Shown here: positions 43,145 through 51,768 of the stretch, piece by piece | How positions within the stretch are numbered: the first letter of the stretch is position 1 | Layout of the letters: each line of letters opens with the position of its first letter | Origin: an uncultured Oxalobacter sp. | GTDB lineage: Bacteria > Pseudomonadota > Gammaproteobacteria > Burkholderiales > Burkholderiaceae_D | Assembly: GCA_934401755.1 (NCBI GenBank) | Contig: CAKRSU010000004.1 | Span: forward strand, 29,308-93,307 | Reading direction: 5' to 3' | DNA: 64,000 nucleotides | Notes under the pieces: model-generated | What the model saw: the letters and a program-made list of their open reading frames with translations, nothing else | Databases searched by the model: none | What the model was told of the DNA's origin: nothing | Made by a program: the position numbers and the translations under genes

Positions 43145-44567
43145 TTTTTTTAGAAAAATTTTAGGTCTTTCCCGTCATGAACCTAAAACCGTCCCAGTAA
43201 AGGCGGCGACTCAGGAAAATCGCTCAAAAATCATACGGCAAAATGCACACCCTGTTATCTTGCAACCAGATGAACATGGCATTGACCCAGAACTGATCTC
43301 TAAAAATGCTATTCGCGTTGTGCAAACCCTGCAGCATGCCGGTTATGATGCTTTTATTGTGGGAGGCGCTGTTCGCGATCTTATCTTAGGGGAAAAACCA
43401 AAAGATTTTGATGTTGCAACGAATGCAACCCCTGAACAAGTTCGGCGCCTATTCCGACGAGCCTTTCTAATTGGACGTCGTTTTCAAATTGTTCATGTTC
43501 GTATGGGACGAGATGATCTTTTTGAAGTAACGACCTTTCGTGGCAATGCCTCCAAACGCGCAGAAATGGATGAATCTGGACGCTTGCTTAGTGATAATCA
43601 TTTTGGATCACAATCTGAAGATGCAGCCCGCCGAGACTTCACGATTAATGCACTATATTACAACCCAACCAATCAAACCCTATTTGATTACCATTATGGT
43701 ATTCAAGATCTAAACTCAAAAACGCTACGCATTATCGGCAATGCAGAACAGCGTTATCGTGAAGATCCTGTCCGAATGTTGCGTGTCGTCCGTTTTGCTG
43801 CCAAACTTGGTTTTACATTAGATGCCAATACGAGCGCACCGATTAATCAACTCAGTCCTTTACTCGGTAATATTCCGGCCGCCCGTCTTTTTGATGAAAC
43901 ATTAAAATTACTCACAAGCGGTCATGCAATGTCATGTCTAAAAGAGCTCCGCGCTTACAACCTGCATGGTAGACTGCTCCCCCTTTTAGACGATGTTTTT
44001 TCTCATCCTCAATCTACCCTATTTATTGAAACCGCTCTTAACCGAACCGATCAACGAATTAGCGATGGAAAAACCGTTTCTCCTGGTTTTTTATTTGCAA
44101 CCCTCTTATGGCCCGAAGTTAAAGCCAAATGGGAAGAATTCAAAGCAGACGGTGAATACCCTATTCCCGCATTAATTGATGCCGCACACTATATCCTAAA
44201 TCGACAAACTGAAAAACTCGCCATTCAACGCCGTATTGCAACGGATATGAAAGATATTTGGTTACTTCAGCCGCGCTTTGAACGAAAATCTCCGAAATCC
44301 ATTTATCGCCTCTTAGAAAATGCTCACTTTAGAGCAGCTTATGATTTCCTTCTCATTCGCTGCGCAGCTGGCGATCTTGACGCAGCAATCGGGAAATGGT
44401 GGAAAGCTTTTACTGTTGGCTCTTCTGAAGAACGGCAAGCACTAATCGCTTCTTTATCAACTCGCACCATAAATGGCACCACCAAAAAACGTAAACGCCC
44501 TCATCGACGGAGAAAACCTATTAATCATCCAGAAAAAAACAGCTTATCGGATATAACTTTAGATTGA
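43137..44567 (+). CDS. pcnB: Poly(A) polymerase I
   Basis: A 476-residue nucleotidyltransferase that adds 3' poly(A) tails, which mark bacterial RNAs for decay. It has DAFIVGGAVRDLILGEKPKD (GG and RxD motifs), FDVATNATPEQVRRLFRRAF, IGRRFQIVHVRMGRDDLFEV with TTFRG, EDAARRDFTINALYYNP, and REDPVRMLRVVRFAAKLGF. The C-terminus is very basic (KKRKRPHRRRKP), typical of PcnB and separating it from CCA-adding enzyme. The ATG at 43137 lies inside the HAD stop region (ATGATTGA). A longer frame starting in the HAD gene is rejected. folK starts one base after the stop. Confidence 0.94.
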   Translation: MIDFFRKILGLSRHEPKTVPVKAATQENRSKIIRQNAHPVILQPDEHGIDPELISKNAIRVVQTLQHAGYDAFIVGGAVRDLILGEKPKDFDVATNATPEQVRRLFRRAFLIGRRFQIVHVRMGRDDLFEVTTFRGNASKRAEMDESGRLLSDNHFGSQSEDAARRDFTINALYYNPTNQTLFDYHYGIQDLNSKTLRIIGNAEQRYREDPVRMLRVVRFAAKLGFTLDANTSAPINQLSPLLGNIPAARLFDETLKLLTSGHAMSCLKELRAYNLHGRLLPLLDDVFSHPQSTLFIETALNRTDQRISDGKTVSPGFLFATLLWPEVKAKWEEFKADGEYPIPALIDAAHYILNRQTEKLAIQRRIATDMKDIWLLQPRFERKSPKSIYRLLENAHFRAAYDFLLIRCAAGDLDAAIGKWWKAFTVGSSEERQALIASLSTRTINGTTKKRKRPHRRRKPINHPEKNSLSDITLD

Positions 44568-44568
44568 T

Positions 44569-45048
44569 ATGATACTTAATACGGCTTTTATCGGAATAGG
44601 CGCTAATTTAGGGAATGCCCTTCAACAAACTCAAGACGCCATTACTTCAATCAAGAATTTTGATCAAATTCATGTCAAAGCAGTTTCTTCTTTCTATCAA
44701 ACAGAACCTATCGATTCTTCAGGAAACGACTATATTAATGCCGTTATTTGCATCGAAACATCACTTGATCCACTTCCCCTTTTAGATATTCTCTTTCAAA
44801 TTGAAAACCATTTTGGTCGCAAACGCCCCTACGTGAATGCGCCACGCACACTCGATCTTGATCTGTTACTATTTAATGATCTGCAAATCAATACCCCTAG
44901 ACTCATCCTCCCACATCCTCGTATGCATGAGCGAGCCTTTGTTTTGATTCCGCTCATTGAAATCTGCCCCAACATAACGATTCCCAATAAAGGCGCCGCA
45001 TTACATTTCATTAAAAGCGTCTCTAATCAACGTATTTCTCGAATTTAA
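44569..45048 (+). CDS. folK: 6-hydroxymethyl-dihydropterin pyrophosphokinase
   Basis: A 159-residue HPPK that transfers pyrophosphate from ATP to the pterin in folate synthesis. It has AFIGIGANLGNALQQTQDAI, VKAVSSFYQTEPIDSSGNDY, the signature APRTLDLDLLLFNDLQI and LPHPRMHERAFVLIPL. pcnB-folK linkage is standard in this group. The gene follows pcnB almost without a gap. Confidence 0.96.
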   Translation: MILNTAFIGIGANLGNALQQTQDAITSIKNFDQIHVKAVSSFYQTEPIDSSGNDYINAVICIETSLDPLPLLDILFQIENHFGRKRPYVNAPRTLDLDLLLFNDLQINTPRLILPHPRMHERAFVLIPLIEICPNITIPNKGAALHFIKSVSNQRISRI

Positions 45049-45063
45049 GTCCACGAGGTTTAT

Positions 45064-45414
45064 ATGTTTAATATCCCTATCTTCTTACAAACTGCAGGAC
45101 TTCTTGTCATGTCCAACGTTTTTATGACATTTGCTTGGTATGGTCATTTAAAAAACTTAGCTGAAAAACCTTGGTATATCGCCGCGTTAATCAGTTGGAG
45201 TATTGCATTATGCGAATATCTACTTCAAGTACCAGCCAACCGTATTGGTTTTCAAGCATTTAATCTGGCTCAATTAAAAATACTACAGGAAGTTATTACT
45301 TTAAGTGTTTTTCTCCCCTTTGCCATGCTTTACATGAATCAACCTTTCAAAATGGACTATATTTGGGCAGCATTATGCCTTGTTGGCGCTGTTTATTTTA
45401 TTTTTCGGACATAA
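45064..45414 (+). CDS. DMT-superfamily small membrane protein (DUF486)
   Basis: A 116-residue protein with four hydrophobic segments (about residues 5-25, 34-52, 73-92 and 98-115). SNVFMTFAWYGHLKNLAEKP, ISWSIALCEYLLQVPANRIG and ALCLVGAVYFIFRT match the DUF486 group of four-helix DMT proteins. GAGG lies six bases before the ATG. Transport activity is unproven. Confidence 0.85.
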   Translation: MFNIPIFLQTAGLLVMSNVFMTFAWYGHLKNLAEKPWYIAALISWSIALCEYLLQVPANRIGFQAFNLAQLKILQEVITLSVFLPFAMLYMNQPFKMDYIWAALCLVGAVYFIFRT

Positions 45415-45493
45415 TTGACGCCACAGCATGACACCCTCTTAAAAAACTGGCATTATCCGCTACAGATATTTCTTTCACTTTTGAGGTTTTCTA

Positions 45494-46306
45494 ATGGCCA
45501 GCTATCTGCAAGAACGCAAATCTATTACGACCAATACCATTGCAAAGCTCTATCAGAACAATGAAAAAATCACCATGCTAACTTGCTATGATGCAAGCTT
45601 TGCTTCCTTAATGGATCAATGTGGTGTTGAAACTTTATTGATCGGCGATTCGCTTGGCATGGTTTGCCAAGGACATGATTCGACACTCCCTGTCTCAATA
45701 GATGATGTTGCTTATCATACAGCCTGTGTCGCACGAGGCAATAAAACGGCTTTAATCATCGCTGATATGCCTTTTGGTACCTATCCGGACAAAGAATCCG
45801 CTTATACCAATGCGGTCAAATTGATCAAATCCGGGGCTCATATGGTCAAACTAGAAGGAGGCGTATTAATCGAGTCAATCATTCGCTATTTGGTGGAACG
45901 AAGTATTCCTGTTTGTGGCCACATCGGCTTAACCCCACAATCCGTCTATAAATTTGGAGGCTATCGTATCCAAGGAAAATCTGATTCGGGCGCAACACAA
46001 GTAATCGCTGATGCTAAAGCTGTCGAACAAGCAGGAGCCACCATGATTGTATTAGAAGCAATTCCTGCAACACTTGGAAAAACAATTACTGAAACCCTTC
46101 ATATTCCAACGATCGGCATTGGCGCAGGTCCCAATTGTTCAGGTCAAGTTCTTGTGATGCATGATATGCTTAATGTCTATCCTGGGAGAAAAGCACGTTT
46201 TGTTCGTAATTTTATGGAAAATAACACTTCTATTGAAGCGGCAATCAAAGCTTTTGTCAGTGCGGTCAAAGACGGTTCGTTTCCTGCCCAAGAACATTGT
46301 TTCTAA
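45494..46306 (+). CDS. panB: Ketopantoate hydroxymethyltransferase
   Basis: A 270-residue enzyme of pantothenate (CoA) synthesis that uses 5,10-methylene-tetrahydrofolate to make ketopantoate. It has KITMLTCYDASFASLMDQCG, LIGDSLGMVCQGHDSTLPVS, MVKLEGG, VCGHIGLTPQSVYKFGGY, and TIGIGAGPNCSGQVLVMHDM. panC does not follow it, which departs from the common panB-panC pair. A putative ketopantoate reductase begins at the far end of the window (63903). GAGG precedes the ATG. Confidence 0.97.
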   Translation: MASYLQERKSITTNTIAKLYQNNEKITMLTCYDASFASLMDQCGVETLLIGDSLGMVCQGHDSTLPVSIDDVAYHTACVARGNKTALIIADMPFGTYPDKESAYTNAVKLIKSGAHMVKLEGGVLIESIIRYLVERSIPVCGHIGLTPQSVYKFGGYRIQGKSDSGATQVIADAKAVEQAGATMIVLEAIPATLGKTITETLHIPTIGIGAGPNCSGQVLVMHDMLNVYPGRKARFVRNFMENNTSIEAAIKAFVSAVKDGSFPAQEHCF

Positions 46307-46320
46307 CATCTAGTTCAAAC

Positions 46321-46353
46321 AAAAAAAGCGACGATAATATCGCTTTTTTTGTT
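46321..46353. terminator. Bidirectional terminator between panB and the convergent gene
   Basis: AAAAAAAGCGA and TCGCTTTTTTT pair around a short AT-rich loop. The A- and T-runs on the two sides allow it to work for both convergent genes. Confidence 0.8.
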
Positions 46354-46362
46354 TATCTTATA

Positions 46363-47184
46363 TTAATCATCTTTCCATATTCTTTTCAGGTCTTTTATCC
46401 ATTGCCGTGTAGGAAGGCCTGTTTTTTCTTTGATACGATTCGCTTCATCATCCCAAACTGTCCAATTCATTTTTGGTTTTTTCTTAAACGCTAAAACAAT
46501 CACATTACCTTCAGGAACGGGTGATAAAGGAACAACTTCAATAAATGAACGTTTAATTGCCTGAATATTTTTATCATAACTGGGCAATTCGCCAAACAAA
46601 TTAACCGCCATGATGCCATCATCTTTTAAACATTGATGGCAATTCGTATAAAATTCCGGCGAACTCAATACCGGTCCGAGTGATTCGGCATCATACAAAT
46701 CAACATGCATGATATCAAATGCACCGATATATTGTGATTCACTTACAAAATCAAATGCATCCATTAAATGCACATTTAACCGATCATTATCGGGTGGCAA
46801 AGCAAACATACTATGACAAACGGCAATCACTTCTGGATTAATTTCTGCGACATGCGTCACACTATCCGGATATTCCGTATAACAAAATTTTGTCAGCGAA
46901 GCTGAGCCTAATCCAAGATGTGCAATTATTTTTGGATGTTGATTAAATAACATCCAAGCAACCATTTTATGACTATATGACAACACCAATTGATTCGGTT
47001 TACTCATACGCATCGCACCTTGTATCCATTCGGTTCCAAAATGCAAATAACGAATCCCCGAACTTTCTGATAATGTGATTGGGGCGAATTTAATTCGTCG
47101 ATTTTTCGATGATGATTTGCGCTGAGAAGCTTCCTTCTCAATTGATCTTCGTTTAATCAACATTGATTTTATCCATTCAAACAT
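46363..47184 (-). CDS. Spermidine synthase-like methyltransferase-fold protein
   Basis: A 273-residue protein with the Rossmann fold of the SpeE group: GIRYLHFGTEWIQGAMRMSK (strand segment of the N-terminal domain), IIAHLGLGSASLTKFCYTEY (the G-x-G loop), VTHVAEINPEVIAVCHSMF and FDIMHVDLYDAE (place of the catalytic acidic residues). The conserved GGGDG loop of true spermidine synthases appears as HLGLGSAS, so polyamine synthesis is doubtful. No speD is nearby. It ends with a lysine and tryptophan-rich tail (IKDLKRIWKDD). It shares a bidirectional terminator with panB and sits downstream of oxc behind another terminator. Confidence 0.75.
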   Translation of the reverse strand: MFEWIKSMLIKRRSIEKEASQRKSSSKNRRIKFAPITLSESSGIRYLHFGTEWIQGAMRMSKPNQLVLSYSHKMVAWMLFNQHPKIIAHLGLGSASLTKFCYTEYPDSVTHVAEINPEVIAVCHSMFALPPDNDRLNVHLMDAFDFVSESQYIGAFDIMHVDLYDAESLGPVLSSPEFYTNCHQCLKDDGIMAVNLFGELPSYDKNIQAIKRSFIEVVPLSPVPEGNVIVLAFKKKPKMNWTVWDDEANRIKEKTGLPTRQWIKDLKRIWKDD

Positions 47185-47210
47185 CGGTCATATTTAAGTT
47201 ATCTAAAATA

Positions 47211-47240
47211 AAAACCCCTTAAGCGAACTTAAGGGGTTTT
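47211..47240. terminator. Strong bidirectional terminator downstream of oxc
   Basis: AAAACCCCTTAAG (47211-47223) and CTTAAGGGGTTTT (47228-47240) are perfect 13-base complements around CGAA. It follows the oxc stop by about 60 bases and insulates the downstream gene from the strongly expressed oxc. Confidence 0.88.
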
Positions 47241-47302
47241 CGAACAAATGTTTCTTCTAGTAAGTACTAGGAAACCGGTTCATCAATAATCAACAGAATT
47301 GA

Positions 47303-49006
47303 TTATTTCTTTTTACCGATGTTAGAAACAACGTTCAAGCTCTTGATACGGCCAGATTCAACACCAGCGTCTGGGTCGATCATAGCGTTAATCAAGCAAG
47401 GTTTACCGGATGCTACAGCTTCTTCCAAAGCAGCTTTCAATTCGGATGGATTGTTAGCCAAATAACCTTTACCACCGAGAGCTTCCATCATCAGATCGTA
47501 ACGAACACGACCCAGACGAGTACAAGAAACAACACCTGGCTGTGGATCTTCTTCGTTACCCTTGTAGATACCACCGTTGTTCATAACGATGATGGTAACT
47601 GGCAACTGATAACGAGTGATGGTTTCGATTTCCATACCGGAGAAACCGAATGCGGAGTCACCTTCAACTGCGATAACAGGATCATTGGTAACAGTAGCTG
47701 CTGCAACGCAGTAACCCATACCAATACCCATAACACCCCAGGTACCAGTATCCAGACGACGACGTGGCTGCAGAACATCAACGATCATACGGGTGTTATC
47801 CAATGCGTTTGCACCTTCGTTAACCAAGTTGACGTTTGGATGAGCTGCGATATATTCCTTAACAACGCCCAAGGAGTTCTGATAGTTCATTTCACCGCCA
47901 TTGTAGGTGGAGAGTTTAACTTTCAGTTTTTCCTTATTAGCTGCAACTTTGTCGAGGATTTCTTTGCACCAGTCAGCTGGAGCTTTGTAGCCTTTAACAG
48001 CTGCAGTAACCAAAGGCAGAGCAGATTTAACGTTACCAACAACTGGAGCAGCGATTGGCTGGTTAGAATCGATTTCCTGAGCTAAAACATCAAACTGAAC
48101 ATATTTCTTCAGTTCATTACCCCAGGTTTTACCTTTACCATGCTGCATTAACCAGTTCAAACGAGCAGCGATCAAGATACAAACGTCGCAGCCTGCCAGT
48201 GTACGTGCACGGTTTGCAGCAGCAGACAGTGGGTGGTTATCAGGGATAGTACCTTTGCCCATACCCATTGGCAAGAATGGAATACCGGTTTCTTCGATGA
48301 AAGCTTTAACTTCAGCTTCAGCGCGTGCATAAGCAGCACCTTTACCGATAACAGCAACTGGTCTCTTAGCAGATTTAATAACTTCTGCAGCACGAGCAAC
48401 AGCGTCTGCGGAAGGGAGCTGATCTGGAACCATATCAACTGGAGTAAAGCGCAGAGCATTTGCTTCAGCTAAAGGCATGGTCTGACCAAACAAACGTGCT
48501 GGAAGGTCAACATAAACACCACCTGGACGACCGGTCAAAGCAGTACGCATTGCACGAGCGATACCGATAGGAATATCACGGATGCTGTTAATACGATAAG
48601 AAGCTTTACAGTGTGGTTTAGCGATCTGGAACTGATCCATTTCTTCGTAATCGCCCTGCTGCAAGTCGACGATATCACGTTCGGAAGAACCGGCCAACAA
48701 CAGCATTGGGAAGCAGTTGGTAGTAGCATGTGCCAAAGCTGCAACACCATTTAAGAAACCTGGAGCAGAAACGGTCAGAGCGACACCTGGTTTACCCTGG
48801 ATGTAACCAGCAATAGATGCTGCATACCCAGCGTGCTGTTCAGCACGGAAGCTGTAGAACTTCTGGCCATCTTCCTGCCACAAACGTGCCAGGTTGGTGA
48901 TAGGAATACCAACAACACCGTACATGGTGTCAATTCCGTTGTCTTTCAAGACATCGATCAACAGATGGAAACCATCAGTCAATTCTACATTTTCTTCGTT
49001 ACTCAT
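47303..49006 (-). CDS. oxc: Oxalyl-CoA decarboxylase
   Basis: A 567-residue thiamine-diphosphate enzyme converting oxalyl-CoA to formyl-CoA and CO2. Residues match O. formigenes Oxc by position: Glu56 in [11 protein letters not shown] (activates the cofactor), and Tyr120-Glu121 in [10 protein letters not shown] (active site). The cofactor-binding motif is [15 protein letters not shown], ending in VIMNNGG-like [20 protein letters not shown]. The C-terminal lid [17 protein letters not shown] closes over CoA. AAAGG precedes the ATG. Codons are markedly biased to CTG, AAC, ATC, TTC, like oxlT and unlike the TTA/AAT/ATT-rich neighbours. frc (formyl-CoA transferase), its functional partner, is not in this window. 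Confidence 0.97.
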   Translation of the reverse strand: MSNEENVELTDGFHLLIDVLKDNGIDTMYGVVGIPITNLARLWQEDGQKFYSFRAEQHAGYAASIAGYIQGKPGVALTVSAPGFLNGVAALAHATTNCFPMLLLAGSSERDIVDLQQGDYEEMDQFQIAKPHCKASYRINSIRDIPIGIARAMRTALTGRPGGVYVDLPARLFGQTMPLAEANALRFTPVDMVPDQLPSADAVARAAEVIKSAKRPVAVIGKGAAYARAEAEVKAFIEETGIPFLPMGMGKGTIPDNHPLSAAANRARTLAGCDVCILIAARLNWLMQHGKGKTWGNELKKYVQFDVLAQEIDSNQPIAAPVVGNVKSALPLVTAAVKGYKAPADWCKEILDKVAANKEKLKVKLSTYNGGEMNYQNSLGVVKEYIAAHPNVNLVNEGANALDNTRMIVDVLQPRRRLDTGTWGVMGIGMGYCVAAATVTNDPVIAVEGDSAFGFSGMEIETITRYQLPVTIIVMNNGGIYKGNEEDPQPGVVSCTRLGRVRYDLMMEALGGKGYLANNPSELKAALEEAVASGKPCLINAMIDPDAGVESGRIKSLNVVSNIGKKK

Positions 49007-49061
49007 GAGTAATACCTTTCATTGGTTGGTTTGATGTAAACGTCAAAAAACGTTACCGCAA

Positions 49062-49080
49062 AGTATGCCTTATTAAGGCA
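49062..49080 (-). promoter_or_regulatory. Inferred oxc -10 region and overlapping palindrome
   Basis: On the minus strand CATACT (complement of 49062-49067) lies where the -10 element would be if the FNR-like site at 49091-49104 is centred 41.5 bases upstream of the start point. The palindrome TGCCTTATTAAGGCA (49066-49080) overlaps it. Inference from spacing only. Confidence 0.4.
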
Positions 49081-49090
49081 AAAAAACCCG

Positions 49091-49104
49091 TTGACCTAGG
49101 TCAA
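49091..49104. promoter_or_regulatory. FNR/ANR-like dyad, proximal to oxc
   Basis: TTGACCTAGGTCAA is a perfect 14-bp palindrome with the half-site and spacing of the FNR/ANR/CRP superfamily (consensus TTGAT-N4-ATCAA). It differs by a T to C in the left half and its mirror in the right. It is centred about 91 bases before the oxc start. Confidence 0.55.
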
Positions 49105-49162
49105 TTTGAGACTAAAGGAACGACAGTATTTTTAACTTTTATACTTCATTGTCGTTATTTTG

Positions 49163-49176
49163 TTGACTTAGATCAA
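49163..49176. promoter_or_regulatory. FNR/ANR-like dyad, distal to oxc
   Basis: TTGACTTAGATCAA matches the FNR consensus TTGAT-N4-ATCAA at nine of ten defined positions, with a perfect right half-site. It is centred 72 bases, about seven helical turns, upstream of the proximal dyad. Confidence 0.55.
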
Positions 49177-49536
49177 TTTTGATAGAAAATTATACCATTT
49201 CAATATGGAAATAAAAATGCACAATGAAAAACTCTTCAATTCAAACTGAGCATGCATTCCAAAATAAAGAAAACTGACCATTATTAATAATCTTCTCTTT
49301 TTGGTGTAGCGACCAATGATCATTGAAACGCTTTTTGTCTGACGTATAACAAACGATAACGCTTTTGACAGAATAATCACTCTTTCAAAAAACGCATGAA
49401 TTAATGGATTAATTCAGTCATAAAAGACAAGACACGATATCCCCATTATTAATGGCTTGATTTATAGCAAATACTTAATGAAGAGAAAGAAGAAAATAAG
49501 ATTGACTCGAAAATCACCTAAGATCACTTAACGAAT

Positions 49537-49610
49537 GGTCCCGCCAACAGGAATCGAACCTGTATCACACGCTTAGGAGGCATGGGTACTATCCATTGTA
49601 CTATGGCGAG
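49537..49610 (-). tRNA. tRNA-Arg (anticodon CCU)
   Basis: A 74-base tRNA on the minus strand with encoded CCA. The acceptor CTCGCCA pairs with TGGCGGG (one U-G). The anticodon stem CATGC/GCGTG encloses CTCCTAA, anticodon CCT. The T-arm ACAGG TTCGATT CCTGT is perfect. A start with C1-G72 is less common for tRNA-Arg, so the exact 5' end should be treated as likely, not certain. Confidence 0.92.
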
Positions 49611-49723
49611 ACACTAAAGGAATCATTTTACATCAAGCCTTCCTCTTAAGACGAGATAAGCATCAATATTTTTTGACTTTCACTGTAAAATACGCATTCA
49701 CGATTGACACTTTCATTTCTATT

Positions 49724-51634
49724 ATGGCAATTATTACGCTTCGAGACGCTCAGCTTGCCTTTGGTCACTATCCAATGTTAGACCATGCTGAATTTTCTAT
49801 GGAAGAAGGCGAGAAAATTGGGCTGATTGGCCGCAACGGAACCGGTAAATCCTCACTCCTTCAAGTTCTCGCCGGACAAGCTCATTTAGATGATGGTCTT
49901 TTAACCGTTCAACAAAATCTCTCTATCGCCTACGTCGAACAAGCACCTTGCTATGCGCCAGACAAAACGGTTTTTGAAATTGTATCTTCTGCCGTCGCAA
50001 AAACCTATCATCTCCTTCAGGAATACGAGCGTCTTTCCGCTCAACTTGCCAACCAAGAAGCCACCGAAACGTTAGAGCGATTCATGACCCTCCAAACCCA
50101 ATTGGATGAAACAGATGCCTGGAATCTTAACCATCGAGTTGAAAATTTATTAAGCCGACTATCCCTTGATCCTGATAGCCTAATTCGTCAATTGTCTGGC
50201 GGACAATATAAACGCGTTGCAATTGCAAGAGGATTAGTTTGTAATCCTAATGTCTTAATGCTTGATGAACCAACAAACCATCTCGATTTTGAATCGATTT
50301 CTTGGCTCGAATCAATTTTGAAAGAGTTTACGGGCAGCTTGATTTTTATTACGCATGACCGCCGTTTCCTAGACAATATTGCAACGCGTATTGTCGAATT
50401 AGATCGCGGTAAATTACTCTCATACCCCGGAAATTTTAGTGCTTACAAAAAAGCAAAAAACGATCAACTCGCTGTGGAAGCCGTTGAAAACGCGAAATTT
50501 GACAAATTTCTTGCTCAAGAAGAAGTTTGGATTCGTAAAGGTATCGAAGCTCGTCGAACACGAAATGAAGGCCGCGTAAGACGCCTTGAAGCGTTACGTC
50601 TAGCGCGCGCAGCACGACGAGAACGTACAGGACAAGTCAAGATGGCACTCTCTTCGGGAGAACGTTCCGGAAAACTCGTTGCTGAATTAACCAACATCAA
50701 TAAATCTTTTGGGAATAAAAAAGTTATTTCTGATTTTTCCGACATCATCTTACGGGGTGATAAAGTCGGACTCATTGGTCCAAATGGTATCGGAAAAACA
50801 ACCCTTCTTAAAATAATTTTAGGGGAAATCTCTCCCGATTCTGGGACTGTTCGTCTTGGCACTCGCCTACAGATTGCCTATTTCGACCAAATGCGTGCGC
50901 AATTAAATGACAATGACACCTTAATTGATACCATTTCTCCAGGCAATGAATATGTTGAAATCGGTGGACAACGCAAACACGTCATGAGTTATCTTTCCGA
51001 TTTTCTCTTTACGCCCGACAGAGCACGCTCGCCGGTATCTTCCTGTTCAGGGGGAGAAAAAAATCGTCTCCTACTCGCTCGTTTATTCGCTCGTCCAGCC
51101 AATGTATTAGTTCTTGATGAACCAACCAATGATCTTGATATTGATACCTTAGAATTATTAGAATCACTCTTACAAGACTATGATGGGACAGTTTTCTTAG
51201 TCAGTCATGATCGTGCTTTTCTCGATAATGTCGTCACACAAGTCATTGCTGCTGAAGGCAATGGCCTATGGCGCGAATACATAGGCGGTTACAGCGATTG
51301 GGAACGTTTACATCCCGAACAAACGCCGACAAAAACAAAACCGATTCACAAAGAATCCGCGAATTTGCCCAAAGAAAAAATCGAAAAACCAAGAAAACAG
51401 CGAAAAAAACTCAGTTTTAAAGAACAACAAGAGTTAGAGGCACTGCCGTCCAAAATCGCGATATTGGAAAATGAACAACAACAAATTTCACAAAAACTCA
51501 GTGATCCCTCCATTTATGAGGGTAATGGGGCAAAAGGCATCGCCCTTAATCAACGATTTGTGGACATTGAAAATGAATTAATGGCCTGCATGTCGCGTTG
51601 GGAAGAACTTGAAGCGAAAATTGAAAATAATTGA
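49724..51634 (+). CDS. uup: ABC-F ATPase Uup
   Basis: A 636-residue soluble protein with two ABC ATPase domains. The first has Walker A LIGRNGTGKSSLLQVLAG, signature LSGGQYKRVAIARGLVC and Walker B VLMLDEPTNHLD. The second has GPNGIGKTTLLKIILGE, signature SGGEKNRLLLARL and VLVLDEPTNDLD. The C-terminus is a charged coiled-coil domain (RKQRKKLSFKEQQELEALPS onward) that marks Uup, not EttA or YbiT. Uup binds DNA and ribosomes and affects transposon excision. I chose the ATG at 49724 (MAIITLRDAQL); an in-frame ATG 17 codons earlier adds no conserved sequence. Confidence 0.93.
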   Translation: MAIITLRDAQLAFGHYPMLDHAEFSMEEGEKIGLIGRNGTGKSSLLQVLAGQAHLDDGLLTVQQNLSIAYVEQAPCYAPDKTVFEIVSSAVAKTYHLLQEYERLSAQLANQEATETLERFMTLQTQLDETDAWNLNHRVENLLSRLSLDPDSLIRQLSGGQYKRVAIARGLVCNPNVLMLDEPTNHLDFESISWLESILKEFTGSLIFITHDRRFLDNIATRIVELDRGKLLSYPGNFSAYKKAKNDQLAVEAVENAKFDKFLAQEEVWIRKGIEARRTRNEGRVRRLEALRLARAARRERTGQVKMALSSGERSGKLVAELTNINKSFGNKKVISDFSDIILRGDKVGLIGPNGIGKTTLLKIILGEISPDSGTVRLGTRLQIAYFDQMRAQLNDNDTLIDTISPGNEYVEIGGQRKHVMSYLSDFLFTPDRARSPVSSCSGGEKNRLLLARLFARPANVLVLDEPTNDLDIDTLELLESLLQDYDGTVFLVSHDRAFLDNVVTQVIAAEGNGLWREYIGGYSDWERLHPEQTPTKTKPIHKESANLPKEKIEKPRKQRKKLSFKEQQELEALPSKIAILENEQQQISQKLSDPSIYEGNGAKGIALNQRFVDIENELMACMSRWEELEAKIENN

Positions 51635-51768
51635 TTTTTCCTTAAACTAAGACCTATAGTAGTAAATTTTTGCTTTATGAAAGGGGGCAATAAAAAATCA
51701 CGTGTATTGCCCTTCTCTGAAAAAGACTTAACTCTCTAAAGAGGCACTATGTCAGAAAATCGCTGAAA

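Larger units (their letters stand above)
49007..49536. other. Long regulatory region upstream of oxc
   Basis: About 530 bases between oxc and tRNA-Arg(CCU), with no believable coding frame. It contains two FNR-like dyads, a 15-base palindrome and an inferred oxc promoter near the oxc end, listed separately. The far half (49180-49536) is AT-rich without recognised elements. Confidence 0.5.

Noticed and set aside
47303..49006. oxc as a generic acetolactate synthase or other ThDP enzyme
   Set aside because: The Glu56 and Tyr120-Glu121 positions and the CoA-lid end [11 protein letters not shown] match oxalyl-CoA decarboxylase specifically.
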